Shown here one piece after another: positions 31,662 through 43,334 of a DNA stretch of 64,000 nt. Within the stretch, counting starts at the first letter, position 1, and each line of letters opens with the position of its first letter. Source of the stretch: an uncultured Pelagibacteraceae bacterium. Lineage in GTDB: Bacteria > Pseudomonadota > Alphaproteobacteria > Pelagibacterales > Pelagibacteraceae. The DNA lies in contig CABZSS010000001.1 of assembly GCA_902528375.1 (NCBI GenBank), forward strand, positions 62,001 through 126,000, read 5' to 3'. The translations under genes were made by a program, and so were the position numbers. The notes beneath the pieces are model-generated. The model searched no databases. It was not told the origin of the DNA and was given only the letters and a program-made list of their open reading frames with translations.

Positions 31662-32033
31662 TTACTTACCTTTTTTTGCTCCGTATTTAGATCTTTGTTG
31701 TTTTCTTCCCGTCACACCTTGAGTGTCTAGATTACCTCTTAAGATATGATATCGAACACCTGGTAAGTCTTTGACTCTACCACCTCTTATTAAAACAACT
31801 GAGTGTTCTTGAAGATTGTGACCTTCACCAGGAATATAAGAAGTTACTTCGTGGCCGTTTGAAAGTCTTACTCTAGCAACTTTTCTCAAGGCTGAGTTTG
31901 GTTTTTTTGGTGTGGTTGTATAAACTTTTACACAGACACCTCTCTTCTGTGGAGATTTCTCTAACGCAGGGACTCTGTCCCTTGCCTTAGGTTTAATCCT
32001 TTTTTTTCTTAACAATTGATTAATTGTTGGCAT
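31662..32033 (-). CDS. rpsL: 30S ribosomal protein S12
   Basis: The ORF track extends 26 codons upstream, but S12 begins [12 protein letters not shown], so the start is placed at 32033 (123 aa). [21 protein letters not shown] and [10 protein letters not shown] are the decoding-site segments, with the streptomycin-related lysines in place. The upstream codons fall in the untranslated leader, which holds hairpins and a promoter. Confidence 0.98.
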   Translation of the reverse strand: MPTINQLLRKKRIKPKARDRVPALEKSPQKRGVCVKVYTTTPKKPNSALRKVARVRLSNGHEVTSYIPGEGHNLQEHSVVLIRGGRVKDLPGVRYHILRGNLDTQGVTGRKQQRSKYGAKKGK

Positions 32034-32075
32034 AATAATTTTAATTTGGAAGAAATACTCTAGTAACCTGTGTAT

Positions 32076-32101
32076 GGTAGCGTTTAGTGCTACAAGGGCA
32101 C
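32076..32101 (-). promoter_or_regulatory. Two mutually exclusive hairpins in the rpsL leader
   Basis: In the minus-strand leader, TAGTGC pairs with GCACTA (6 bp), and the overlapping GTAGC pairs with GCTAC (5 bp). They share bases, so only one can form at a time. They sit between the promoter and the rpsL start. Function is unknown; autoregulation by a str-operon protein is one possibility. Confidence 0.45.
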
Positions 32102-32126
32102 TACATTCCAACCAAAATTCTTGGTG

Positions 32127-32154
32127 AAAATACTATAGTTTTGTGATTTGTCAA
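32127..32154 (-). promoter_or_regulatory. Promoter of the rpsL-rpsG-fusA operon
   Basis: On the minus strand, a perfect TTGACA (32154-32149), a 16-bp spacer and TATTTT (32132-32127) lie in the 150-bp gap between rpoC and rpsL. This is one of the longest spacers in the ribosomal block, which supports an internal promoter. Confidence 0.65.
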
Positions 32155-32183
32155 ACTAAAACGAGGAATTTAAAGTTAAATTG

Positions 32184-35100
32184 TTATTGATTTACAGGGG
32201 TTTCAGGCTGTTCGATCTTTTCTTGCTCAGCAATGAATTTTTGATCGTCATCAAGGGCTTTTTTGTTCCACTTGTTCTTAATCGAGCCTGTTCCAGCAGG
32301 AACTAACCTACCAACTATCACATTTTCTTTTAATCCAACTAATGTGTCAACTTTACCTCTGATAGCTGCGTCAGTAAGAACTCGTGTTGTCTCCTGGAAT
32401 GAAGCAGCAGATATAAAGGAATCTGTTTGTAAAGATGCTTTAGTAATACCCATCAGAACTCTGTCGCCGGTAGCTAGTTTTTTTCCATCTTTTTTAAGTT
32501 GTTCATTCATGCTATCAAATTTAAATCTATCAATAATTTCACCTGGTAATAAATCAGAGTCACCAGATGTTTTGATCTCAATCTTTTTTAACATCTGTCT
32601 TAAAATAGTCTCTATATGTTTATCATTTATTATTACTCCCTGTAATCTATAAACTTCTTGCACTTGGTTTACAAAATATTCAGTCAATTCTTCAATGCCT
32701 AATATCCTTAAAATATCATGTGGTAAAGGTTGTCCATCTAATAAATATTCTCCTTTTTTAATTTCTTCACCTTGATTGAAATTAATATGTTTTCCTTTAG
32801 GTATTAAATAATTAGAACTTTCGCCATTAGATGAAACAATAGAAACCCTTTGTTTTCCACGAACTTCTTTACCAAAAATTACTTTACCATTATTTTCCGC
32901 AATTATTGCACTATCTTTTGCTTTACGTGCCTCAAATAATTCAGCTACTCTAGGCAAACCACCAGTAATATCTTTTGTCTTCGAAGTTTCCTTGGGTAAA
33001 CGCGCTATTACATCACCAGCATAAATTTTTTGTCCGTCTTGCACTGAAAGAATCGAGTCTGGTACTAAATAATATCTTGCTTCATTATCATCGGCCTTTT
33101 TAATAACATTTCCTTTTTCATCTCTAAGAGTAATTCTTGGTTTTAAATCTGTATTTTTTGATTGAGATCTCCAATCAATAACAGATTTTGATGAAATCCC
33201 TGTTGTATCATCGAGAGTTTCAGATAGTGAAACTCCATCAATTAAATCGACAAAGTTTGCAATTCCACTCTTTTCTGCAATAACTGGTGTTGTGTAAGGA
33301 TCCCACTCACATATTTTGGAATTTTTCTTAACTTTTTCATCATTTTTAAAAAATAGTTTTGATCCATAAGGGACTTTGTAAATTGCAATTTGTACACCTT
33401 TCTCATCTTCTAAACTAATTTGTGTATTTCTACCCATAACAATTAAATTTTTCTTAGAGTCTTCAAGAAGATTGGTATTAATTATTTTCAAAATTCCATC
33501 ACTTTTACTTATAATTTGAGAGTCTTGTTTGATTGATGCTGTTCCACCAATGTGAAAAGTTCTCATTGTTAATTGAGTTCCTGGTTCACCTATTGACTGT
33601 GCAGAAATCATACCAATTGCCTCTCCAACATTTACCATTTTACCTCTTGAGAGGTCACGACCATAACACATTGCGCAGACACCTTCTTTAGAACCGCATG
33701 TAATAACAGAATAAACTTTTATAGATTTTACTCCTGCTGCATCAATTTTTTCACAATCAGCTTCATCAATCATATGACCTTTTTTAATAACCACTTCACC
33801 AGATATTGGATTTTTTACATCTGTTGCTGCAACACGTCCCAAAGCTCTTTCCGATAAACTTACAATTATATTTCCACCTTCAATAATTTCAGATAAAGTT
33901 ATATTTCCCCGTGTTTTACAATCACAGTCTTTCTTAGTCACAGTTAAATCTTGCGCAACATCACATAATCGTCTTGTTAGATAACCTGAGTTAGCAGTTT
34001 TTAGAGCAGTATCTGCTAATCCTTTTCTAGCACCGTGAGTAGAATTAAAGTATTCAAGAGCTGTAAGACCTTCTTTAAAATTAGATGTAATTGGTGACTC
34101 AATAATTTCACCTGATGGTTTAGCAATTAAACCTCTCATCCCCGCCAATTGTTTCATTTGGGCAGCCGAACCTCTTGCACCAGAGTCTGCCATCATGAAG
34201 ACAGAGTTAATATCTAATCCTTTTTCAGATTTAGTAGTTGCTGATATCCCTTTCATCATTTCAGATGCGACTTTGTCAGTACATTTAGACCAAGCATCAA
34301 CCACTTTATTATACTTCTCACCTCTAGTAATTAATCCTTCAGAATACTGATTTTCATAATCTTTTATTAATTGTTTAGTTTCATCGATTAACTGTTCTTT
34401 ATTATCAGGTATAATTAGATCATCTTTACCAAATGAAATACCTGCCTTAAACGCATGCTTAAATCCTAGATCTTTCAATTTATCGCAGAAAATTACAGTA
34501 CTTTTTTGACCTGTGTATCTGAAAACAAAATCAATTATTTCTGAAACAACTTTTTTAGGTAAAACTCTGTCAATTAAAGAAAATTTGATATCTTTATTTT
34601 TTGGTAAAAGATTTGCCAACAAAAATCTACCGGCCGTACTAGTATGTTTTTCAAATACTTTATTACCTTTTTCATCAACTGTTTCAAATCTAGATATAAT
34701 TCTAGAGTGTATTTTTATTTTTCCAGACTCTAAACCTTGCTCAATTTCAGAATTATTCACAAAGTAACCTTCAATTTTTTTCTCTTGATACGGCGGGAGA
34801 GACAGATAATAAATTCCAAGTATCATATCTTGACTTGGAACTATAATTGGTTTTCCGTTTGAAGGACTTAAAATATTGTTGGTAGACATCATTAAAACTC
34901 TAGCTTCTAATTGAGCTTCTAAACTTAATGGAATATGTACTGCCATTTGGTCTCCATCAAAATCAGCGTTGAACGCAGCACAAGTTAAAGGGTGCAATTC
35001 AATTGCATCTCCTTCAATCAATTTAGGTTCAAAGGCTTGAACACCTAATCTATGAAGCGTTGGCGCCCTATTAAGTATAACTGGATGTTCCCTTACAATA

Positions 35101-36353
35101 ACTTCCAAAGCATCCCAAACAGCATTAGTTTCTTTTTCAACTAGTTTCTTAGCTTGTTTGATTGTTGAGGCTAAACCAAGTTTATTTAATCTCGCATATA
35201 AAAAAGGTTTGAATAATTCTAGGGCCATTTTTTTTGGCAAACCACATTCATGAAGTTTAAGATCCGGACCGACTACTATTACTGACCTTCCGGAATAATC
35301 AACTCTTTTACCTAAGAGGTTTTGTCTAAATCTTCCTTGTTTACCTTTTAGCATTTCCGCTAAGGATTTTAGTGGACGTTTTCCAGTTCCCGTAATTACT
35401 CTTCCTCTTCTTCCATTGTCAAATAGGGCATCAACAGACTCTTGCAACATTCTTTTTTCATTTCTTACAATTATATCTGGAGCCTTTAGATCCATTAATC
35501 TTTTAAGTCGATTATTTCTATTGATAACTCGTCTATATAGATCATTTAAATCTGAAGTAGCAAATCTACCTCCATCTAGTGGTACTAAAGGTCTTAACTC
35601 TGGTGGTATCACGGGTATTACTGTTAAAATCATCCACTCGGGTTTGTTCCCTGTTTTAATAAATGAATCAATTAGTTTTAACCTTTTAATTGATCTTTCT
35701 TCTGAAACTTTAGACTTTGTTTCATTAATATTTTTTACAAGAATTTCTCTTTCTTGTTCTAAGTTTATATTCTTAAGTATATCTAGTATGGCTTCCGCTC
35801 CAATACCTGCGGTAAAAGACTCATCGCCATATTCATTTTGATATTTTATTAACTCATCTTCAGATAATAATTGGTTCTTTTTTAAACCTGTAAGGCCAGG
35901 TTCAGTTACTATAAAATTTTCAAAGTAAAGAACTCTTTCAACTTCTTTTAGCTTCATGTCGATTGCTAAAGAAATTCTACTTGGTAAAGATTTTAGGAAC
36001 CATATATGTGCTACTGGTGTTGCAAGATTAATATGGCCCATCCTCTCACGTCTGACATTTGATTTAGTAACTTCAACACCACACTTTTCACAAATAATAC
36101 CTCTGAACTTCATTCTTTTATATTTTCCACACAAACATTCATAATCTTTAATTGGTCCAAAAATTCTTGCACAGAATAGACCGTCTTTTTCTGGTCTAAA
36201 TGTTCTATAGTTAATTGTTTCAGGTTTTTTAATTTCACCATATGTCCATGACTTTATTTTTTCAGGACTTGCTAATGAAATTTTAATACTATTAAAGTTC
36301 TGTGAATCGGATATTTCTGTGTTTTTAAATAAATCTTTAAGTTCTTTTTTCAT
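32184..36353 (-). CDS. rpoC: DNA-directed RNA polymerase subunit beta'
   Basis: A 1389-aa catalytic subunit. The zinc-binding [19 protein letters not shown] lies near residues 73-91. The universal NADFDGDQM with the Mg2+ aspartates lies near residue 460. The trigger loop/bridge-helix region and a second zinc site (CDCKTRG...[12 protein letters not shown]) are intact. It follows rpoB by 2 bp. Confidence 0.99.
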   Translation of the reverse strand: MKKELKDLFKNTEISDSQNFNSIKISLASPEKIKSWTYGEIKKPETINYRTFRPEKDGLFCARIFGPIKDYECLCGKYKRMKFRGIICEKCGVEVTKSNVRRERMGHINLATPVAHIWFLKSLPSRISLAIDMKLKEVERVLYFENFIVTEPGLTGLKKNQLLSEDELIKYQNEYGDESFTAGIGAEAILDILKNINLEQEREILVKNINETKSKVSEERSIKRLKLIDSFIKTGNKPEWMILTVIPVIPPELRPLVPLDGGRFATSDLNDLYRRVINRNNRLKRLMDLKAPDIIVRNEKRMLQESVDALFDNGRRGRVITGTGKRPLKSLAEMLKGKQGRFRQNLLGKRVDYSGRSVIVVGPDLKLHECGLPKKMALELFKPFLYARLNKLGLASTIKQAKKLVEKETNAVWDALEVIVREHPVILNRAPTLHRLGVQAFEPKLIEGDAIELHPLTCAAFNADFDGDQMAVHIPLSLEAQLEARVLMMSTNNILSPSNGKPIIVPSQDMILGIYYLSLPPYQEKKIEGYFVNNSEIEQGLESGKIKIHSRIISRFETVDEKGNKVFEKHTSTAGRFLLANLLPKNKDIKFSLIDRVLPKKVVSEIIDFVFRYTGQKSTVIFCDKLKDLGFKHAFKAGISFGKDDLIIPDNKEQLIDETKQLIKDYENQYSEGLITRGEKYNKVVDAWSKCTDKVASEMMKGISATTKSEKGLDINSVFMMADSGARGSAAQMKQLAGMRGLIAKPSGEIIESPITSNFKEGLTALEYFNSTHGARKGLADTALKTANSGYLTRRLCDVAQDLTVTKKDCDCKTRGNITLSEIIEGGNIIVSLSERALGRVAATDVKNPISGEVVIKKGHMIDEADCEKIDAAGVKSIKVYSVITCGSKEGVCAMCYGRDLSRGKMVNVGEAIGMISAQSIGEPGTQLTMRTFHIGGTASIKQDSQIISKSDGILKIINTNLLEDSKKNLIVMGRNTQISLEDEKGVQIAIYKVPYGSKLFFKNDEKVKKNSKICEWDPYTTPVIAEKSGIANFVDLIDGVSLSETLDDTTGISSKSVIDWRSQSKNTDLKPRITLRDEKGNVIKKADDNEARYYLVPDSILSVQDGQKIYAGDVIARLPKETSKTKDITGGLPRVAELFEARKAKDSAIIAENNGKVIFGKEVRGKQRVSIVSSNGESSNYLIPKGKHINFNQGEEIKKGEYLLDGQPLPHDILRILGIEELTEYFVNQVQEVYRLQGVIINDKHIETILRQMLKKIEIKTSGDSDLLPGEIIDRFKFDSMNEQLKKDGKKLATGDRVLMGITKASLQTDSFISAASFQETTRVLTDAAIRGKVDTLVGLKENVIVGRLVPAGTGSIKNKWNKKALDDDQKFIAEQEKIEQPETPVNQ

Positions 36354-36355
36354 AA

Positions 36356-39300
36356 TTAATTAAGCTCAACATTTAAAGCTAAAGATTTAATCTCTTTAAC
36401 TAATACGTTAAATGACTCAGGTATACCTGACTCAAAATTCTCCTCACCTTTTACAATTGTTTCATATACTTTTACTCTACCAGCAACGTCATCAGATTTT
36501 ACTGTAAGAATTTCTTGAAGGGTATAAGAAGCTCCATATGCTTCTAAGGCCCATACTTCCATTTCACCAAATCTTTGACCACCTAATTGAGCTTTTCCAC
36601 CTAACGGTTGTTGAGTTACTAAACTGTACGGCCCAGTAGATCTAGCATGAATTTTGTCTTCTACAAGGTGATGTAATTTCAACATATATATAGTACCAAC
36701 TGTTACATCTCTATCAAATTTTTCCCCAGTTCTTCCATCCCATAAAGGGGTTTGACCAGTCTTAGGTAATTTAGCCAAATCAAGCATCTCAGTTACATCT
36801 TTTTCTTTAGCACCATCAAACACCGGTGTAGAAATTGGAACGCCGCTCATTAAATTTTCACATAAATCAGAGAATTCATTTTTAGTTAATTTTTCTATAG
36901 AATTTTCTAATATTTCTTTTCCATAGACAGATTTTAGAAATTCTTTAATTTTTTGCGACATTTCCAATTTTTTTTGATTTTCATTAATTAAATTTTTTAA
37001 TTTATCTCCAAGTTCAGTACATGCCCAACCCAAATGAGTTTCTAAAATTTGGCCAACATTCATCCTGCTTGGTACACCAAGAGGATTTAATACGATGTCA
37101 ACAGGTTTGCCATTTTCTCTGTATGGCATATCTTCTACAGGAACAATTTTACTCACTACTCCTTTATTACCGTGTCTTCCTGACATTTTATCTCCAGGTC
37201 TTAATCTTCTCTTTATGGCTACGAAAACCTTTACCATCTTCATCACACTTGGTAATAAATCATCACCTTGCCTTATTTTTAGAACTTTATCCTCAAACCT
37301 TTCTTTAATATCTTGACTTGCATTTTGATATTGTTCTCTCAATTTCTCTAGTATATCATTTTTACTAGCATCTTTAACATTCATTTTAAAAATTTCTGAT
37401 ATTGGAACTTCATTAATGTTATTCTGATCTAATGTATCACCCTGATTTAAATTCTTAATTTTTTTGGAAAGTTGTGTCCCCGATAGAATTTGGGCCGCTC
37501 TTTGTTTAATGCTTCTTTCTAAAATTTCTTCCTCTACCAACTTATCTTGTTGAACTAAATCTATATCAGCTCTTTCAATTGTAATAGATCTTTCATCTTT
37601 TTCTATTCCATGTCTGTTAAAAACTCGCACATCAACTATTATACCTCCGCTTCCACTTGGCATTTTTAGTGAAGTATCAGTAACATCAATTGCTTTCTCA
37701 CCAAAAATAGATCTTAATAATTTTTCTTCTGGTCCTGACGCTGTGTCACCTTTTGGTGTAACTTTGCCTACTAATATATCCCCTGGTTTTACCTCTGCGC
37801 CAATATAAACAACTCCTGACTCGTCTAAATTTTTCAAAGCTTCCTCATTCACATTCGGAATGTCCCTTGTTATATCTTCTTCACCAAGTTTGGTATCTCT
37901 GGCCATAACTTCATATTCTTCAATGTGCACTGAAGTAAATACATCATCTGTAACACATCTCTCTGAAATTAATATTGAATCTTCAAAATTGTATCCCTGC
38001 CATGGCATAAAAGCCACTGTTACGTTTTTTCCAAGTGCTAATTCACCTACTTTTGTTGAAGGACCATCTGCAATAATATCTCCACGTTTTACCTTATCGC
38101 CTACTCTAACTAAAGGTTTTTGATTTATACAAGTATTTTGATTAGACCTTTTAAATTTTTGCAAATTATAAATATCAACTCCTGATTTAGAAAAATCAGT
38201 TTCACTTGTGGCCTTAATTACAATTCTTTTACCATCAATTTTGTCAACAACTCCATCTCTTTTTGCAACAATTGTTACACCTGAGTCTAAAGCAACATCG
38301 CTTTCTATACCTGTACCAACTAAAGGTGACTCCGGTTTCAAAAGAGGTACCGCCTGTCTCATCATATTGGAACCCATAAGCGCTCTATTGGCATCATCGT
38401 TTTCAAGAAATGGTATTAAAGAAGCAGCTACAGATACTAATTGTTTTGGTGAAACGTCAATATAGTCGATATTCTCAGGTTTAGATAAAATAAAGTTTAA
38501 ATTTTGCCTACTTGAGACTAAATCCTCTGTAAATTTACCATTCTTATCAACTTTTGAATTAGCTTGTGCAATAGTGAACTTTGTTTCTTCCATTGCTGAT
38601 AAATATTCTATTTTTTCTTGAACGACCCCATTAACCACTTTTCTGTAAGGTGACTCTATAAAACCATATTTATTAATTTTTGAATAAGTTGATAAACTAT
38701 TTATTAATCCGATATTTGGTCCCTCAGGTGTCTCAATTGGACAAATTCTTCCATAATGAGTTGGATGTACGTCCCTTACTTCAAAACCAGCTCTTTCTCT
38801 TGTTAAACCACCAGGTCCTAAAGCTGAGACTCTTCTTTTATGAGTTATTTCTGACAAAGGATTTGTTTGATCCATAAATTGTGATAACTGAGAGGTTGCA
38901 AAAAAATCTTTCAAAGAAATTGTTAATGGTTTTGCGTTAATTAAATCTTGGGGCATTGCTGACTCGATATCAAGAGTTGTCATTTTTTCTTTAATAGCTC
39001 TCTCCATTCTGTATACACCTATTCTTGCTTGGTTTTCTACTAATTCACCAACAGATCTTACCCTTCTATTTCCTAAATGATCTATATCATCAACTTCATC
39101 TTTACCATCTCTTAAATCAAGCATTTTTTTTGTAATCGCTATCACATCATCAGTTCTTAAAATCGTAATTTTGTCTGAACAATCTAAGTTTAATCTTGAA
39201 TTTAATTTAACTCTACCGACATCAGAAAGATCATATCTATCTGAGCTGAAAAAAAGATTGTTAAATATTTGTGTAGCAATTTCAATTGTTGGGGGTTCAC

Positions 39301-40438
39301 CTGGTCTTAAAATTTTATAAATTTCATTGATTGCATCATTTTTTGAGTTATTTTTATCATTAAATAAGGTTTGTAAAAGATATGGGCCTTTATTGATTGC
39401 GTTTGTATACGCGAGTTCTAAAGAAAATATCTTAGCTTCTACAAACTTTTCAATTATTGTTTCGTTAATTTCTGAACCTATATTGAATTCATCCTCACCA
39501 ATTTTAACATCTTTAATTAAGTATTTTCCCAGCAAGTATTCATTGGATACATAAATTTCTTTAAGGCCATCTGAAGCCAGTTTCTTTGCCTTTAAAAAGT
39601 TTATTTTTTCACCTTTTTTAATAATAATTTTTTTACTCTTTGCATCAATTATTTCTTCAGTAAAATTTTTAGACTTATAATTTTCAGGATTGAATTTAGT
39701 TTTCCATTTCTTCTCCTTTTCGTCATAGGAATAAATTTCTTTTTCATAAAATTCTTTAACTATATCACCTTTATTAAAACCTAAAGCTAGTAGCAAAGTA
39801 GAAACAAGTATTTTTTTCTTACGATCGACCCTAAAATACAATAAATCCTTTACATCAAACTCGAAATCGAGCCAAGAACCTCTGTTAGGAATAACTCTAC
39901 AATTAAATAATAGTTTTCCACTTGCGTGAGATTTACCTTTATCATGATCAAAAAAAACACCTGGACTTCTGTGCATTTGATTGACTACTACTCGTTGTAC
40001 TCCATTTGTAATAAAAGTTCCGCTATTTGTCATCATCGGAACTTCACCCATATAAACCTCTTGTTCTTTTGCAGATAAAATATCTTTAGTGTTGTTTTCC
40101 TGATTTATTTCATAAACAACTAGTCGCAGATTACATTTTAATGCTGAAGAATAAGTAAGACCTCTCTGTATGCATTCTTCAACATCAAATTTTGGTTTTT
40201 CTAATCTGTAACTTACATATTCTAAAGTAGCTTTATCATTTAGATCTTCTATTGGAAAAATACTTTTAAAAACACGGTCGAAACCTTTAATAAATTGAGG
40301 AGCTACATCTTCTTTAAATTCAGTTAGTTCCTTGTAAGAATTTTTTTGAACTTCTATTAGGTTTGGTATTGATAAGCCTTCTTTTAATTTTCCAAAATTT
40401 TTTCTAATATTTTTTTTTTTAGTAAAAGATAGTTGCAT
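36356..40438 (-). CDS. rpoB: DNA-directed RNA polymerase subunit beta
   Basis: A 1360-aa subunit. The rifampicin-pocket region [22 protein letters not shown] shows the wild-type residues typical of rifampicin-sensitive bacteria. GRHGNKGV and the C-terminal [18 protein letters not shown] motif are present. A 50-bp gap with a hairpin separates it from rplL. Confidence 0.99.
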   Translation of the reverse strand: MQLSFTKKKNIRKNFGKLKEGLSIPNLIEVQKNSYKELTEFKEDVAPQFIKGFDRVFKSIFPIEDLNDKATLEYVSYRLEKPKFDVEECIQRGLTYSSALKCNLRLVVYEINQENNTKDILSAKEQEVYMGEVPMMTNSGTFITNGVQRVVVNQMHRSPGVFFDHDKGKSHASGKLLFNCRVIPNRGSWLDFEFDVKDLLYFRVDRKKKILVSTLLLALGFNKGDIVKEFYEKEIYSYDEKEKKWKTKFNPENYKSKNFTEEIIDAKSKKIIIKKGEKINFLKAKKLASDGLKEIYVSNEYLLGKYLIKDVKIGEDEFNIGSEINETIIEKFVEAKIFSLELAYTNAINKGPYLLQTLFNDKNNSKNDAINEIYKILRPGEPPTIEIATQIFNNLFFSSDRYDLSDVGRVKLNSRLNLDCSDKITILRTDDVIAITKKMLDLRDGKDEVDDIDHLGNRRVRSVGELVENQARIGVYRMERAIKEKMTTLDIESAMPQDLINAKPLTISLKDFFATSQLSQFMDQTNPLSEITHKRRVSALGPGGLTRERAGFEVRDVHPTHYGRICPIETPEGPNIGLINSLSTYSKINKYGFIESPYRKVVNGVVQEKIEYLSAMEETKFTIAQANSKVDKNGKFTEDLVSSRQNLNFILSKPENIDYIDVSPKQLVSVAASLIPFLENDDANRALMGSNMMRQAVPLLKPESPLVGTGIESDVALDSGVTIVAKRDGVVDKIDGKRIVIKATSETDFSKSGVDIYNLQKFKRSNQNTCINQKPLVRVGDKVKRGDIIADGPSTKVGELALGKNVTVAFMPWQGYNFEDSILISERCVTDDVFTSVHIEEYEVMARDTKLGEEDITRDIPNVNEEALKNLDESGVVYIGAEVKPGDILVGKVTPKGDTASGPEEKLLRSIFGEKAIDVTDTSLKMPSGSGGIIVDVRVFNRHGIEKDERSITIERADIDLVQQDKLVEEEILERSIKQRAAQILSGTQLSKKIKNLNQGDTLDQNNINEVPISEIFKMNVKDASKNDILEKLREQYQNASQDIKERFEDKVLKIRQGDDLLPSVMKMVKVFVAIKRRLRPGDKMSGRHGNKGVVSKIVPVEDMPYRENGKPVDIVLNPLGVPSRMNVGQILETHLGWACTELGDKLKNLINENQKKLEMSQKIKEFLKSVYGKEILENSIEKLTKNEFSDLCENLMSGVPISTPVFDGAKEKDVTEMLDLAKLPKTGQTPLWDGRTGEKFDRDVTVGTIYMLKLHHLVEDKIHARSTGPYSLVTQQPLGGKAQLGGQRFGEMEVWALEAYGASYTLQEILTVKSDDVAGRVKVYETIVKGEENFESGIPESFNVLVKEIKSLALNVELN

Positions 40439-40447
40439 TTATTCCAA

Positions 40448-40468
40448 CTGCTTTAAAAAATAAAACAG
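40448..40468 (-). promoter_or_regulatory. Hairpin in the rplL-rpoB gap
   Basis: In the minus-strand transcript CTGTTTTA pairs with TAAAGCAG (8 bp with one G-T pair) around a loop of five T. It lies directly before rpoB. In E. coli the same gap holds an attenuator and an RNase III site; an analogous role here is inference. Confidence 0.45.
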
Positions 40469-40488
40469 CCTATAATTTTTTTAATTCT

Positions 40489-40863
40489 TTATTTAAGCTC
40501 TACTTTAGCGCCAGCTGCCTCAAGTTTCTTCTTCATCTCTTCGGCATCTTTTTTATTTACACCAGATTTAATTTCTTTTGGTGCACCCTCAACTAAGTCT
40601 TTAGCTTCTTTTAAACCAAGTGCTGTAACTGCTCTAACTTCTTTTATAACGTTAATTTTTTTATCTCCTGCTGAAGCTAGTACTACTGTAAATTCACTTT
40701 TCTCTTCTGCTGGTGCGCCACCCGCTGCTGCTCCAGCTGCTGGTGCTGCTACTGCTGCCGCTGCTGTAACACCCCATTTTTCTTCAAGTTGTTTTGATAA
40801 TTCTGCTGCTTCCACAACAGTCAGTTTAGATAGTTCGTCTATGATTTTATTTAAGTCCGCCAT
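40489..40863 (-). CDS. rplL: 50S ribosomal protein L7/L12
   Basis: A 124-aa stalk protein. It has an N-terminal dimerisation domain, an alanine/glycine/proline-rich flexible hinge at about 35-52, and a C-terminal factor-binding domain ([24 protein letters not shown]). The hinge makes this the most GC-rich patch in the block because of its alanine codons. Confidence 0.99.
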   Translation of the reverse strand: MADLNKIIDELSKLTVVEAAELSKQLEEKWGVTAAAAVAAPAAGAAAGGAPAEEKSEFTVVLASAGDKKINVIKEVRAVTALGLKEAKDLVEGAPKEIKSGVNKKDAEEMKKKLEAAGAKVELK

Positions 40864-40880
40864 ATCAAATATGTCCTAAG

Positions 40881-41390
40881 TTATTTTTTTGATTTTTCGA
40901 GCGCTAAATTAGCGATTTTTGAGCCGGGTGCAAGCAAAATACTTGCGATTTTTTGTGCTGGGGACCTTAAAATACCAACGATTTTTGCTCTTGCTTCATC
41001 TAAGGACGGCAAAGTTGCAATATTTTTAACACCCGCAACATCTAATAGGTCTTTTCCCATTATACCACCAAGAATTTTTAGATTTTGATTCTCCTTTGAA
41101 AAATTAGTTAAAATCTTTGCTGAAGTTATTGCATCATCTGACATTGCAACTGCTGTCGGACCTGTAAATAAATTTGATAAGTCTTTTCTACTAGTTTTTT
41201 CCAATGCTAGTTTTGTTATTCTGTTTTTTGTAATTTTAAATTGTATTCCATGTTCACGCATTTTTTTTCTTAAATCATCAAGTTGTTTTACAGTCAAACC
41301 TTGATAATGAGCTACTATAACTGCTTCAGCCTTGTCTAGTTGTGAAGACATTTCACTTATATAAACCTGTTTTTTCTCTTTACTCATCAT
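40881..41390 (-). CDS. rplJ: 50S ribosomal protein L10
   Basis: A 169-aa stalk-base protein. AEAVIVAHYQGLTVKQLDDLRKKMRE is the signature. The C-terminal helix binds L7/L12 dimers. The start is MM, so either ATG could be used. It follows rplA by 2 bp, so any L10 autoregulatory leader would have to lie inside rplA. Confidence 0.98.
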   Translation of the reverse strand: MMSKEKKQVYISEMSSQLDKAEAVIVAHYQGLTVKQLDDLRKKMREHGIQFKITKNRITKLALEKTSRKDLSNLFTGPTAVAMSDDAITSAKILTNFSKENQNLKILGGIMGKDLLDVAGVKNIATLPSLDEARAKIVGILRSPAQKIASILLAPGSKIANLALEKSKK

Positions 41391-41392
41391 AA

Positions 41393-42082
41393 TTAAAAGC
41401 TCTTTTCCAACTTAATCTTATATGAAACACCCATAGTAGAAGTAATATAAGTAGATTTAATTAAATCACCTTTTATTGTAAGGTTTGATTTTTCTTTTTC
41501 TAGTGAGTTAATGACTGCATTAAAATTATTGATAAGTTTTTCATCAGAAAAAGATTTTTTTCCTATACTTAGGCCAATATTTCCATCTTTATCGTTTTTT
41601 AATTCAACTTGACCAGCTTTAGCATTTTTAACTGCTTCACCAATTTTGTCTGTGACTGTACCTAGTTTAGGATTAGGCATCAGCCCTTTAGGTCCTAAAA
41701 CTTTTCCTAATTTAGATAATTTAATCATCATTGATAATGAACAGATAAGTTTTTCAAAACTCATTTCTCCATTTTTTATTTTTTCTATTAAATCATCTCC
41801 ACCAACAAGATCTGCTCCTGAGTCCTTAGCTTCTTTAGATTTACTCTCTTCACACACAACTGCAACTTTTACTCTTTTACCCGTTCCACTTGGAAGATTA
41901 ACCATAGACCTTAAATTTATTTCATTCTTTTTTTGTTTATTGTTTATTAAAATATTTATATCTATAGACTCATCAAATTTTGTAGTGCAGTTTACTTTTA
42001 ACTTAGGTAGCAAATTATTTATAGACACAGCCTTTAAAGTATTAGTATTTTTTGGAAGTTTTTTAAATCTCTTTGAATTCAT
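41393..42082 (-). CDS. rplA: 50S ribosomal protein L1
   Basis: A 229-aa L1-stalk protein. NLPSGTGKRVKVAVVCEE, GPKGLMPNPKLGTVT and the C-terminal STMGVSYKI are signatures. It is coupled to rplK by a 1-bp overlap. Confidence 0.99.
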   Translation of the reverse strand: MNSKRFKKLPKNTNTLKAVSINNLLPKLKVNCTTKFDESIDINILINNKQKKNEINLRSMVNLPSGTGKRVKVAVVCEESKSKEAKDSGADLVGGDDLIEKIKNGEMSFEKLICSLSMMIKLSKLGKVLGPKGLMPNPKLGTVTDKIGEAVKNAKAGQVELKNDKDGNIGLSIGKKSFSDEKLINNFNAVINSLEKEKSNLTIKGDLIKSTYITSTMGVSYKIKLEKSF

Positions 42083-42510
42083 TAGTCTTTTACCTCGATA
42101 CCCATTGACCTTGCAGACCCAGCTATTATTTTTACAGCCTCCTCTAAGTCATGAGCATTTAAATCAACCATTTTCTTTTTTGCTATCTCCTCAGCTTGTT
42201 TTTTTGTAATTGAAGCAACAATATTTCTTCCAGGTTCTTGAGAACCACTTTTTAGTTTTGCAGCTTCTTTGATAAAGTGAGATGCTGGTGGAGACTTTAT
42301 AATAAAGTCAAATTTTTTGTCTTTGTAAACTGTTATTACTACTGGAACTGGTTTGCCCATAAAGTTTTTTGTCTTTTCATTAAAAGCTTTACAGAATTCC
42401 ATAATGTTAATGCCTCTTTGACCTAAAGCCGGTCCAACAGGTGGAGCAGGATTAGCCTGACCACCGTTAATTTGTAATTTTACATATCCAGTTATTTCTT
42501 TTGTTGCCAT
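42082..42510 (-). CDS. rplK: 50S ribosomal protein L11
   Basis: A 142-aa GTPase-centre protein. [37 protein letters not shown] is the N-terminal domain. [19 protein letters not shown] and the [10 protein letters not shown] end belong to the rRNA-binding domain. Confidence 0.99.
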   Translation of the reverse strand: MATKEITGYVKLQINGGQANPAPPVGPALGQRGINIMEFCKAFNEKTKNFMGKPVPVVITVYKDKKFDFIIKSPPASHFIKEAAKLKSGSQEPGRNIVASITKKQAEEIAKKKMVDLNAHDLEEAVKIIAGSARSMGIEVKD

Positions 42511-43040
42511 TAGCTTACCTTTTCAATCTGATTAAATTCTAAATCTACCGGTGTTGGTCTTCCAAAAATAGATACTGAAACTTTAACTCTTGATTTATCC
42601 TCATCAATATCTTCTATCATTCCAGAAAAAGATGCGAAAGGACCGTCTATTACTTGAACTTTCTCCCCTACTGAATAATCTATTGTGGATTTCGATTGTG
42701 CAACACCATCTTTTATTTGACCTAAAATTTTTTCTATTTCCTTATCAGATACTGGGACAGGAATACCTTTGCTTCCTAAAAATCCACTAACTTTTTTTAT
42801 TCCTTTGATCATATGATAAATATTATTATCCATTTCGCTCTTAATTAACACATATCCAGGAAAATACTTCTTTTTTCTTTGAACTCTTTTACCACGTTTT
42901 ACTTCAGTAACATCATGTGTTGGTACTACAATTTCCTCAAATTTATCAGATATTTTAGCTTTATCAGCTTCCTCTTTAATTAATTGAGCTACTTTATTCT
43001 CAAAGCTTGAATGTGATTGAACTATATACCAATTTTTCAT
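42510..43040 (-). CDS. nusG: Transcription termination/antitermination protein NusG
   Basis: A 176-aa protein. The NGN domain starts [18 protein letters not shown] and the C-terminal KOW domain contains [22 protein letters not shown]. It links RNA polymerase to the ribosome or Rho. It lies in the conserved secE-nusG-rplK order with 1-bp overlaps. Confidence 0.99.
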   Translation of the reverse strand: MKNWYIVQSHSSFENKVAQLIKEEADKAKISDKFEEIVVPTHDVTEVKRGKRVQRKKKYFPGYVLIKSEMDNNIYHMIKGIKKVSGFLGSKGIPVPVSDKEIEKILGQIKDGVAQSKSTIDYSVGEKVQVIDGPFASFSGMIEDIDEDKSRVKVSVSIFGRPTPVDLEFNQIEKVS

Positions 43041-43231
43041 TAAATTCCTATGTTAAGGATGATATCTAAAAAAAATTTATAAAATTGATCAATTAATAAA
43101 AAAAATAATGACGCAATTATTGCCATTATTGCGACCATTATAGTTCCTTGAACAGTTTCTTTTCCTGTTGGCCAAGTAACTTTAAAAGCTTCTTGTTTTA
43201 CTTCTTGAAAAAATTTTAATGGGTTTTTCAT
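43040..43231 (-). CDS. secE: Protein translocase subunit SecE
   Basis: A 63-aa single-helix SecE. The amphipathic segment QEVKQEAFKVTWPTGKETVQGT precedes one membrane helix (VAIMAIIASLFFLLIDQFYKFFLD). It lies between tRNA-Trp and nusG, as in most bacteria. Confidence 0.97.
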   Translation of the reverse strand: MKNPLKFFQEVKQEAFKVTWPTGKETVQGTIMVAIMAIIASLFFLLIDQFYKFFLDIILNIGI

Positions 43232-43250
43232 TTTTTATTCTCCGTTATTT

Positions 43251-43326
43251 TGGCAGGAGCGGAGGGAATCGAACCCCCAACCTCCGGTTTTGGAGACCGG
43301 CGCTCTACCAATTGAGCTACACTCCT
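43251..43326 (-). tRNA. trnW: tRNA-Trp(CCA)
   Basis: A 76-nt cloverleaf on the minus strand. The acceptor AGGAGTG pairs with CGCTCCT, and the anticodon arm is CCGGT-CTCCAAA-ACCGG with anticodon CCA. The T-loop is TTCGATT, and the 3' CCA is encoded. It lies 8 bp after tuf and 19 bp before secE, so it is cut out of a tuf-secE transcript. Confidence 0.97.
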
Positions 43327-43334
43327 AAAGGAGT

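Noticed and set aside
32034-32111. 26-residue N-terminal extension of S12
   Set aside because: S12 universally begins MPTINQL; the extension is translated leader DNA.
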